A stretch of DNA of 64,000 nt, taken from positions 1,105,001 through 1,169,000 of the forward strand of contig JAUTXW010000598.1 of assembly GCA_030620095.1 (NCBI GenBank), given 5' to 3'. This document shows, one piece after another, positions 11,354-21,357 of the stretch. This DNA is from Kuschelorhynchus macadamiae. Its lineage: Eukaryota > Arthropoda > Insecta > Coleoptera > Curculionidae. Numbering within the stretch: position 1 is the first letter of the stretch; every line of letters starts with the position of its first letter. Position numbers and translations under genes: made by a program. Below the pieces are notes generated by a model. That model was given only the letters and a program-made list of their open reading frames with translations. It ran no database searches and was not told the DNA's origin.

Positions 11354-12643
11354 TTTTTTCGAATAACTTTTTCGACCAAGAACCGCAAGAAATTGATATT
11401 TCTTTTCTCTTCTGTTATTGCACAGATGTGTCGTCTTGTGCTCCCAAGTAGGTCGCATCTAAAGCGATTTAGTTGCATCATAGTACCTACAGATGGCGCC
11501 ACTGGTTACCGATTTCCTTCTTCGACTTTCAAAGTCGAACGACATGTCACCTTGTTTGTTTCATAGTATGGGTATGCCTGATGAGCCTTGTCGGGGTCGA
11601 TACCACGGTAGCAGAATGGCTCCTTGGTCTTGAAACAAAGGTAAAAGGTTAAAGAAAATTTACCGATTTCTTTTTTTATTTATACCTGATCACTGGAGTT
11701 GTGGGCAATGACATTTTCAAAAAATTAAAAGTTAACACCCGTTATATATCAGTTACTTACCTAAACGTTCGATCGAAACGTAGATACTTCCGTTTCCTAT
11801 TAATTTATGGTTAGATCCATGGCTGGATGGAATCAATTATACATTATTCATTCGTAGATTAATTACCAACATAAAAAGGTTATTGAAAGGGCACCAGCAG
11901 TATGCTTTCAAGCTTGCCACAAAGCGTATCGCCCCAGTTTTTAACGACGAAATCAATAAGAGATTACTTTATAGTGATGTGCACTATCGTATGGAAAGAA
12001 CTATCGAATAATTACTAGACAATGAATCCAAATATCGAATAAAACAATTCGTTTCCTTGGTAATAATAATTCTTGTCGTACACGAAAAAAGTCTGTTGGG
12101 AATTTTTCCACAATTGTAGAATGACAATTACAAATTATTTGAAAAAATACTACTAAATTTTAATTGTTTTAATTTCTAACTAGTATATTTGTTTATTGCT
12201 TCTTTTGATTTTTTACGGATGTTTTTTTTAAGAAACTCTTGAAAATGTTCTTATACCACAAAATTAATGACTTTTCAAAGGCTTTTTAGTGATTTTATCT
12301 TCAACCTGAATGCAATTTTTTTTCATATAATGTCAGGAATTGGGAAAAATCTTGATTTAAAAAAAAATCAGAAATCCCTTATTTTTAAATAATTTTTAAA
12401 TTTTATTTGTACCGGAGGATTTTTTATAACTTCTTAAACCAATTTCTGTGTCACTGTCACTTCAGTAAAGAGACTTGCCAATAAAAAACCTCTAAATTAG
12501 TATTTCTCTTAAAAAAATGTAATGCCTAATTTTATTGTTCTGTTTGAAAGCATACTTACTTTTATATTTAATATTATCTAATGTTACATTAAGCATTTAG
12601 CTGTTTTGAACTTTTGTAATGTTTTAGTTACTTTTAAATGTTG
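11354..12643. other. No gene seen
   Basis: AT-rich intergenic sequence. A short self-complementary CGACTTTCAAAGTCG lies near 11522. I find no recognisable domain on either strand. Confidence 0.5.
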
Positions 12644-12696
12644 TACAGGGTGTCCCATTTTGGGTAATTTTGCGGGGTATCTCCGTTTTTTTTATA

Positions 12697-14384
12697 CAGG
12701 GTGGTGCAACCAAGATGGGGTAGACGATTGTGGGCAAACGGAGAGGAATTTGAAAAAACATTTTTGGGATATGATTGATAGTCAAGAACGCTGTGTTTTA
12801 AAATTATACCCATTATACAGGGTGGTCTAAAAAGTTCGTGGTGAACCAAACTTGTGTTTTTTTAAATGGGACACCCGGTATATTATTATTTTAGTTGATT
12901 CTCCTATTCGTTACGATCATTTTGATATGAGGTTTGTTGGGTCTAAAATTTATACCAAGGGAATGGGACGAGGTTAAAGTGGAAAAAAGGGTTATACTCT
13001 GGCCATTTTTTGAAAACAATTGAAGCAGGTATGGAAAAACCAAATATTCTATAAAATGTATTGTATCTAGGATTACAATAATCGCTTGTAAGTCGTTCAA
13101 AATTATTCACTGTTATACAGGGTGGTCAAGTTTTGCAAATTTACCTTGGATTGAATTTTTTTTAAATAGAACACCCCATATATTTTACTGTCATATTAAA
13201 GATAACATCACCAGCTTTCAGAAAATACCCTGTTTGATATCTTTCTAACCAACAGTTTTTTAGTAAATTAACCGTGAAACCAAAATTTACTCATTCTAAC
13301 AGAAACATTATTTACGTTGCTTAAATTGACTACCTATAATATAAGGAGGCCATGATATAATCATAAATAAAAAGAAAGATTGACATTCTTGTCAAAACCG
13401 CAAAGTGTCAGAGAATTGGCATCAATTACCATTGTTTTTTGACGATAAGCCGAGAAATTGTTAAGTAACAATGAGTTTGAGTACTCCAGAGTTGATAAAC
13501 ATGACTTTTATGTTGGGCGAGTGTCAAAAAAACCCTTTACTAGCAAGCAGGGTTTATGCGGTACGATATCCCGATGCCGAAAAAAAACCAAGACCTGAAG
13601 CTTTTGCAAGTTTATTAGAGAGGTTTCAAGAAACAGGCAATGTTGCTTTTAAGAAACGTTAAGTAATTAATAAACCAGTTACCAATGAAGATAATGCTTT
13701 GACAGTGTTATTAACAGTGCAAGAAAATCCACACACAAGTACCAGGGAAATTGAGAGAGCTACTGATATTGAACGCACTAGTATTAAACGGATTCTGAAA
13801 CAACATAAATATCATGCCTACCACATTGAATTACACCAAGAACTGTATGATTGCGATTACGTCCAACGACAAGAGTTTTCAATTGGGTTTTTAAATACAA
13901 TTTGGAATAATCCAGGTTTTGTAGATAGGGTGCTGTTTTCAGATGAAGCAACTTTTAAAAGCAACGGCTTGGTTAACAAACATAATATGCACTATTATTC
14001 AACCGAAAATCCACATTGGATTCGTCAGGTGGACCATCAAAATAAATGGTCAATTAATGTTTGGGGAGGTATAATTGGCTCTCATGTTATAGGACCATAT
14101 TTCTTTGAAGAGCATTTAACGGGAGGGTATAAATTTTAGACCCAACTAACCTTATATCAAAATGATCGCAACGAATAGGAGAATCAACTAAAATAATAAT
14201 ATACCGGGTATCCTATTTAAAAAAACACAAGTTTGGTTCACCACGAACTTTTCAGACCACCCTGTATAATGGGTATAATTTTAAAACACAGCGTTCTTGA
14301 CTATCAATCATATCCCAATTTTTTTTTTCAAATTCCTCTCCGTTTGCCCACAATCGTCCACCCCATCTTGGTTGCACCACCCAG
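12697..14384 (+). mobile_element. ITm element N, nested in O
   Basis: The left end is CAGGGTGGTGCAACCAAG after TATA; the right end is CTTGGTTGCACCACCCAG before TATA. The TIRs of about 250 bp (12697-12955 and 14131-14384) include a second ATACAGGGTGGTCT and the TTTTTTTAAATGGGACACCC block. The right TIR starts immediately after a truncated transposase, so the C-terminal half of the gene has been deleted. Confidence 0.85.
13471..14139 (+). pseudogene. ITm transposase of element N, truncated
   Basis: The start MSLSTPELINMTFMLGECQK is a DUF4817-like HTH, continuing SRVYAVRYPDAEKKPRPEAF and ERFQETGNVAFKKR. A TAA then interrupts (13660-13662), and the frame resumes at 13663. The second HTH (RATDIERTSIKRILKQHKYH) and the first half of DDE_3 follow: LFSDEATFKSNGLVNKHN (first Asp), NPHW and INVWGGIIGSHVIGPYFF. 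It stops where the right TIR begins, so the second and third catalytic Asp are missing. A full-length relative would have about 350 residues. One nonsense codon plus C-terminal deletion makes this copy non-autonomous. Confidence 0.85.
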
Positions 14385-15533
14385 TATATAGAAAGTTACG
14401 GTTTTCGAGACAGTTTGCTACTTTTTCGTAAATCTAAAGATTACAAAATTATCATAGCCCTTTTAGTTTTTAAGATACAGGGCTAAATTGAAAATGTTGC
14501 ATTTTCAGCCCCCCTCGTATCTCAACTATCAGATAACTTATCGAAAATGTGAAAACTGCTTCTTATATAACTTTTCCCGTAGAACTGATTTGGAATTAGG
14601 ATACAGGGTCAGGACAAAAATTTATCGGAACCTACTTTATTTGTTTAAATGGAACACCCTGTATATTTATAAACTATAAAATTTGTTTTTTTTTACCTTT
14701 TCAAAAATATATAATGTTTTTCTCAGAAACACGCAAATAAATGACAATTTTCTGAAATTAATTCTCAATTTAACCCTGTATGTTAAAAACTAAAAGGGCT
14801 ATGAAAACAATTTTTACGGATCTTTAGTTTTACGAAAAAGTAGCACACTGTCGCGAAATCCTGAACTTTCTATCTATAAAAATAACGGAGATACCCCGCA
14901 AAAATACCCAAAATGGGACACCCTGTACAGGGTGTCCAAATTTCGGTGCTTTTACGGGGTATCTCGGCTATTTGAAAAGATAGAGACCTGCGGTTTTCGC
15001 AATACTATGCTCGATTTTTGTGAAACTAAAGATGCCGTAAACTAAAATTTCCCCAGACCACTTCGTTTCTGAGATACAGGGTGATTTTAAAAATACTGCA
15101 TTTTGGGACCCCCCTCTTATCTCGCTTACCGTTTGAGATATCAAAAAGGTAAAAACTGCTTATTACGCAGTTTTTTACGTAGAATCCAGTGGCGTAGTCA
15201 GATTTTTTTATCACCTACCATTTTTGAGTTATTTACCAATACTATGTTTTTTTAAATGGGTCACCCTGTATATTGGTTGATAGTTCGATAGTGTTTTATT
15301 TTAGCTTTTCAAATATGTATAATTTGTGGTATTTATTTTAAAAAACAACCCCAATTTCAACATTTTAAGGAAATTTAAACAAATAAATAAACAATTGCAT
15401 ATGAATTATTTATTACCTGTCAAGTTTTGATAAGTAATACCTAATTGTTGAGTTTTTACCTCGTTATCTTACATTTTTTAATATTTATTTAATCATTTAT
15501 TGATTTCCCGTTTATATTTTCTTTATTTCTAAA

Positions 15534-16665
15534 ATGGCTGAAAGGCGAAGTTATGAAAATTTTGAAAAGTATGATATGTTAGTTTGTTACATACAGTCAA
15601 ATGAAAATAATGTTGAGGCTGCCGCCCTTTATTATAACAAGTATGTAGATATCTAGTTAACTAGTAGTTAGTAAAATCTATTATAAAGCGTGGTAGGTAT
15701 ATTTAGTCGAAGGGGTAGGTGTTTTACCTCTGGGTATTTAAATTAATTTTCCACGGATGGCATTGTCTTAACTATCGTTTTTCTGATAATTATTAAGAGA
15801 ACAATTAGAATCTAAAAGGTGAAAATAATTTTAGGTATCCTGAGTGACGACTGATTTTTGCCACAATATTTTATTCAGTCATGACCAAAATCATATAATA
15901 AAGAAAATCGCGACAATGATGAAATCAACGTCGTGCTATTGAAGCTGAAGTCGGTGTTATTAAGTCTAGGTCACAGACAATATTAAAGAAATACAATTTT
16001 TTTCCGTACAAAGTAAACATAGTGCAGCACTTGCACCCTGGCGATGCCGAATACAATTGGTTCCAACTAAAAGTTAGGGAAAATGTAAATATTTTGAAAG
16101 GATGGTTATATGGTCTGATGAAGCACCCTTCTCAAGTGCTGGTATTTTTAATCGAAAAAATACCAGATACTGACATCAGCAATCAGCAGTCGATTTGGCT
16201 TTAGTGTTGCATGCTACATTTTGAGCACACAACTCGTTTATCGAATATATAAAGGAGGTCTCTTAGGGGTTCGTTACCTAGAAATATTGCAGGAGTATGT
16301 TGGATAACGTTCCCCTGGGGCATTTAGATAATATCTTCTTTCAGCAAGATGGCGCACCTGCACATAATTCTAATTTAGTAGGCCCGTTTATGGAAAATCA
16401 ATTTTCTCAAGAGTGGATAGCCACTAATGGACCAATAAAGTGGTCATCGTGGTCTCCCGATCTTTCGGTGTTGTTTTTTATTCATATGGGACTGTATACA
16501 AGATAAGGCCTATAAAACCGATTAATGGAAGAACTGCGCGAAGCTACCCAAACGGTATTTCGAGATTTACAATTACTTACATTATTGAATGCTCTTAATC
16601 GAATTTCAAAACTGAGTGAATTATGTGTTAGAGAAAACGGAAATCATTTTCAGCAATTCTTGTAA
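15534..16665 (+). pseudogene. ITm transposase of element P, heavily broken
   Basis: The ATG opens MAERRSYENFEKYDMLVCYI, then ENNVEAAALYYNK, a DUF4817-like HTH. A non-homologous stretch of about 190 bp with stops follows. Homology resumes near 15930 (RRAIEAEVGVIKSRSQTILK, KYNFFPYKVNIVQHL). The DDE region is spread over frames: MVIWSDEAPFSSAGIFN with the first Asp, IFFQQDGAPAHNSN with the second, and WSPDLS in place of the usual SPDLTPLDF with the third Asp lost. A clean C-terminus ends NGNHFQQFL before TAA. Multiple frameshifts show an old copy, as expected for the outermost element of the nest. Confidence 0.75.
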
Positions 16666-16941
16666 ATAATAAATAAGAAGTAAACTAAACCATTAAGTAT
16701 TTGTTTTGCTAAAGCTATTAGGGCTATATTTTAAAAAGTTTATGTTGAATTGTTAAATTGTTGAAATGTTAAATTGAATTGTTATACAGGGTTATGATAA
16801 ATTAAGGAATAAATTCATTATCTTGGAAATTAAAAAGGTAATAGAAAAACGCTCGAACCCGTCGATTTACAGGGTCACTCACAAAAGTTGTACAACTGTC
16901 ATCTTTGATTTTTTCTGCTGATTTGAATTCTCTATGAAATT

Positions 16942-17179
16942 CTAGACATTTTTAGTATAACATAACCTATACTGAAAATCAACAGTTATTGAAATATGTT
17001 TATCTAAATGAAACATAAAACACATATCAGGAAATTAAATAAGAAAACTACTTTATTGTACTAGACATTTTTGGTATAACATAACCTATACTGAAAATCA
17101 ACAGTTATCGAAATATGTTTATCTAATTAAAACATAAAACACATATCAGGAAATTAAATAAGCAAACTACTTTATTAAA
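16942..17179. repeat. 119-bp tandem duplication in element R
   Basis: Two copies (16942-17060 and 17061-17179) start CTAGACATTTTT(A/G)GTATAA and end ACTACTTTATT. They differ at only a few positions. The unit covers the inner TIR, including AACATAACCTATACTG, and the last codon and stop of the transposase. The duplication therefore arose within an already inserted element or in its ancestor. Confidence 0.9.
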
Positions 17180-18217
17180 TTTTGAAAATGTCCACCATTT
17201 ACAGCTCTACAATGCCCTAGACGATGGAAAAACTCTTGTTGCACATTAGTAACTGTATCACATTGAATATTTCTTATAACAGTTCGAATACGATCCTTAA
17301 GAATTTCAATAGTATGTGGCTTATTTTTATACACTTCGTTTTTCACATACCCTCAAAGAAAAAAGTCTAACGGGCTTAAGTCCGGCGATCTTGCCGGCCA
17401 CTCTATTGTCCCACGTCGCCCAATCCATCGTTTCGGAAAGGTTTCATTTAAGTATCTCCTGACATCAGCTGCAAAATGGGGTGGTGCCCCGTCCTGTTGA
17501 TACTCTAGGGTAGCTGATGCTGGTATAAGATTCTCTTCCAAAAATTGAAGATACATTTGCCCAGTTAGTGAGGAATCAAAGAAATATGGACCTATAACTT
17601 TATTGCCTACAATACCTGCCCATACATTAACACTTTGACGATACTGTGTATGACTTTCCCTGTACCAGTTAGGATTTTCTTGTGCCCAGTTTCTAAAATT
17701 TTGTTTATTTACCTCTTCATTGTGACAAAATTTTGCCTCATCTGTGAAACAAATTCTTTTGACAAATAATGGATCATGATTACACATGTTGGTCATTATT
17801 CCGCAAAAACTCGTTTCTGCGATCTGAATCATCATTTATTAATTCTTGAATGAATTTCACTTTATAGGGATAAAAATTTTCTTTTTTCAAAAATTTGGAA
17901 ACTGTTGTTTGATGTATATCATTATCATAGGCTGCGTCAGTAGTTGAGGAATGTGGATTATCTTGAAAAGTTAAGAGAACGTCTAGTTTCTTTTCATCTG
18001 AGATCCTAGGGCGACCTTTTCCAAAGCGGTCCGTAACACTACCAGTATCCGTCCATTTCCTTTCTATTTTGCTCACTGCAGACTGAGTAATAGGTTGCCT
18101 ATGAGGATATCTGTTGTTAAACAGCTGACAAACTTCTTTTTGTGTCCTAGTCTTATCACCAGTACCAAGCATTATTAGAATTTCAATTCTTTCTTTCTCT
18201 GTTAAACGCATAGTCAA
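17167..18217 (-). pseudogene. ITm transposase of element R, one frameshift and one stop
   Basis: The N-terminus (MTMRLTEKERIEILIMLGTG, RTQKEVCQLFNNRYP) and second HTH (AAYDNDIHQTTVSKFLKK) are intact to about 17830. A frameshift there passes to the frame reading ICFTDEAKFCHNEEVNK (first Asp), VNVWAGIVGNKVIGPYFF, EYQQDGAPPHFAADVRRYL (second Asp), RWIGRRGTIEWPARSPDLSP and LDFFL (third Asp). Then the Trp of the expected LWG is TGA at 17353-17355. The rest (GYVKNEVYKNKPHTIEILK to VNGGHFQNLI) remains readable. Asp spacing is D(41)D. With only two lesions this is a fairly young copy. Its closest relative in the window is 8774-9862, judging by the shared MG-GDKTRTQ-EV-LF N-terminus. Confidence 0.9.
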
Positions 18218-18504
18218 TATTTGAAATCAAAATGGCAGATCGTAAATAAATTATATGACTTGTCAACACAGTGACAGTGAAAAAGTCATTTTTCTTTGGG
18301 ATTACGCGACAGACATAGGTAGGGTATACAAATGTCCGATAGGTTATTAAATACACAGGTTTTATTTAGATAAGAATATTTCGATAACTGTTGATTTTCA
18401 GTATAGGTTATGTTATACCAAAAATGTCTAGAATTTCATAGAGAATTCAAATCAGCAGAAAAAAATAAGGCGTTGTATTGAAAAAATCAAAGATGACAGT
18501 TGTA

Positions 18505-21357
18505 CAGGGTTATCAGTTAAGAGTAGCGAGCGGCCATATCTCATAAGATATTGGTCGTATAGATTTGAGAAAAAAAAATCGTAATAAAAGTCGCGAAGAG
18601 AAATTGCTGAAAATTATTTTTGAGTTTGTCAAACGTCCGCTAGAGGGCGTAACAACCAACACCAAGTAGAAAAATGGGGTTTTTATAGAATTTTGCCTAA
18701 TGAAAATATATCGATGATATCATTTTCATATTTAGTGACCATTTCCCTACACTTTTTGTCTAAAATGTTTTGTTCTATATATCAAAATAAAGCGGTGGGG
18801 GAAGTTCAATTGTTTTTTCAAACAAACCAAGATGTCTCCCGTTTCTTTTGACCGATTTTAGCAAACTTAGGCTCATATGAAAGAGCATAATTTGCACTAC
18901 AAAACGCTTATTTGGTTTTGAATTTTTGACTTTTGTTGGCGTCGCTAGATGGCGTTAACTGAATTAGTAGCATATTTTTTAGTTTTTTTCAAAAAAATTA
19001 TTAATTTATTTTATTAAAAAATGGCACGCCACTGCTTTTTGTCAAAATAAAAATCATTTTCGTAATCACTTATTAGTTGCTAACAAAAAGAACCTCTTGA
19101 CTTTTTTTCGTTAGACGAACGGTTTTGGATTGAAAAAATAAGATGTTTAACAATGAAAAATCTTAATGAAACTGTCCAACAACAGCAGGAGCAATAACAC
19201 TAAAAACAAGAACATGGAACTTTAAAAATAAATTAATAGTTTTGTCGTAAATGTTCAAAATGTTGCCCATTATTTTGAATGCACTGGTCCAATCTCTTCT
19301 GGGTGGAGTTGACAGCTGTCTCAATATCCGCTCTTGGTACAATATTTATGGCGTTTTGAATTCGGACTATCATGTCTTCTCGAGTAGTTGGTTATATAGT
19401 TTTATACACCAAATCCTTTATTCGGCCCCACAGATTAAAATCAAGGCAGGTTAAATCGGGGCACCGTGGTGGCCAGAAAAATAGACTGCCTCTACCAATT
19501 CAACGGTTAGGAAAATGCCTGTTCAAAAAATCTTGGACATTTCGTGAATAATGTGCCGGGCATCCGTCTTGTTGAAACCACATGTTTCTTCTTACTTGTA
19601 AAGGCACATTTTCTAAGAGTCCTGGTAAATCGTTAAATAAAAAGTTCAGATACATGTCACCGGTTAGATTGCCATTAAAGATCTGCGGACCGATAATAGC
19701 ACCATTAATAACACCGCACCAGACGTTGACGCTCCATCGACCCTGCTGATAATCTTCACGTAACCAGTGTCGATTAGTGTCCGACCAGTAATGCACGTTA
19801 TGAAGATTTACCCTGCCATTACTGCAAAACGATGCTTCGTCTGTCCACAATATTTGTGACAAAATATGATGGTTTTCCCTAATGAAGTCTCTAAGCCAGT
19901 AGCAGTAGCAGTGTCATTTAGGGCTTGATGAATCACGATGTGATATGGATGCATTTTAAAATCCATTAATATTTTTTGCACTGAGCCATAGAATATTCCT
20001 AAATCTCTGGAGATCTCTTATGCTTAAATGGGGGTTAAATATAAGCCAACACATTTATAATGTTATCTTCTCTTCTTACTCTACGATTTCTTCTCAAAGT
20101 TGGAGTTGGTTGCACTTGGCCATGTTGCCTTAAACGTAAGGCTAAACGATGAAAAACCATTCTCGAATGGTGTCTTCGGAGGGGATAACGCAGTGCATAC
20201 TGCCTAGAAGCAATCGCCGCATTTTCTAAACTTTGAAAATAAATTCTCAACATATCAAAGGCTTCTTCATTCGTAAAAGGCATGATTTGTTGTAAAAATA
20301 CTTTTTACATAATATTAAATTAGATGTCAATAGCAGGAACTATCAAAATGACTATCAGCGTGATTGACAATTTGGTGTTTTGTTTCTTAACGTAGATCAT
20401 GGCCTGCTTCGCTTAAATGCGATGTTAGTTAAGTTTGATTGTTAATTTAATTTATGAAATAATAATAATTATTAATAATAAATTATGAACTAAAGCATTC
20501 TCTCGCTAATTAAATGATTATTAATGATAAAAATAATAGGTAATAATTTTATTATTGTGAGATGTAATATTTAAATATAATTTTGAACCTTATAGTTATC
20601 ATTGTTAAACATCTTATTTTTTCAATCCAAAACCGTTCGTCTAACGAAAAAAAGTCAAGAGGTTCTTTTTGTTAGCAACTAATAAGTGATTACGAAAATG
20701 ATTTTTATTTTGACAAAAAGCAGTGGTGTGCCATTTTTTAATAAAATAAAATAATATTTTGGTCAATATCAACGGTTCAAAAAAAGGTAGATGATAAATT
20801 ATTTTCATTAAACTATAGAGAAATTTATCCCCTTTTAAAATATGTAAAAATGAATATACCATTACATTTGTTTTTTTTGAAAAAAACTAAAAAATATGCT
20901 ACTAATTCAGTTAACGCCATCTAGCGACGCCAGCAAAAATGCAAAACCAAATAAGCGTTTTGTAGTGCAAATTATGCTCTTTCATATGAGCCTAAGTTTG
21001 CTAAAATCGGTCAAAAGAAACGGGAGACATCTTGGTTTGTTTGAAAAAACAATTGAACTTCCGCCACCGCTTTATTTTGATATATAGAACAAAACATTTT
21101 AGACAAAAAGTGTAGGGAAATGGTCACTAAATATGAAAATGATATCATCGATATATTTTCATTAGGCAAAATTCTATAAAAACCCCATTTTTCTACTTTG
21201 TGTTGGTTGTTACGCCCTCTAGCGGACGTTTGACAAACTCGAAAATAATTTTCGGTGATTTCTCTTGGCAACTTTTATTACGATTTTTTTTTCTCAAATC
21301 TATACGACCAATATCTTATGAGATATGGCCGCTCGCTACCCTTAACTGATCACCCTG
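18505..21357 (-). mobile_element. ITm element S, innermost, with about 640-740-bp TIRs
   Basis: S begins CAGGGTTATCAGTTAAGAG at 18505 and ends GGGTTAACTGATCACCCTG-like at 21357, flanked by TA on both sides (18503-18504 and 21358-21359). The TIRs run 18505-19150 and about 20607-21357, the longest in the window; the right arm carries about 60 bp of extra sequence near 20755. They include ATATCTTATGAGATATGGCC, a GCCCTCTAGCGGACG block and a GCGTCGCTAGATGGCG block. The transposase relic occupies the centre. S sits inside the right TIR of R. Confidence 0.9.
19233..20283 (-). pseudogene. ITm transposase of element S, broken
   Basis: The ATG at 20283 starts MPFTNEEAFDMLRIYFQSLE, then AAIASRQYALRYPLRRHHSR and FHRLALRLRQHGQVQPTPTL, a clear DUF4817-like HTH. 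The second HTH region (20035-19862) has stops and frame changes. From 19862 the DDE_3 domain is in one frame: ILWTDEASFCSNGRVNLHN (first Asp), SVNVWCGVINGAIIGPQIF, MWFQQDGCPAHYSRNVQDF (second Asp), WPPRCPDLTCLDFNLWG (third Asp), ending NNGQHFEHLRQNY. Within it the Trp of RWIGR is TGA (19500-19502), and a TAA follows VYKTI. Spacing is D(41)D. It is the only ITm copy here with Arg-rich PLRRHHSR after the first HTH. Confidence 0.85.

Larger units (their letters stand above)
12646..14925. mobile_element. MITE O, host of nested element N
   Basis: O begins CAGGGTGTCCCATTTTGGG after TA (12644-12645) and ends CCCAAAATGGGACACCCTG before TA (14926-14927). It is interrupted at 12696 by element N. If N is removed, the inverted repeat of O continues smoothly: CTCCGTT..TATAGAAAGTT on the left and AACTTTC..AACGGAG on the right, about 180 bp in total, with a central part around a second GGAACACCCTGTATA. 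Without N the element is about 590 bp and encodes nothing I recognise. Confidence 0.8.

Noticed and set aside
16942..17179. Considered as long terminal repeats of a retroelement
   Set aside because: The copies are adjacent with no internal region, and they contain the transposase stop codon; a simple tandem duplication.
20641..21271. Two minus-strand ORFs (73 and 86 residues)
   Set aside because: They fall entirely in the right TIR of element S and have inverted counterparts at 18505-19150.
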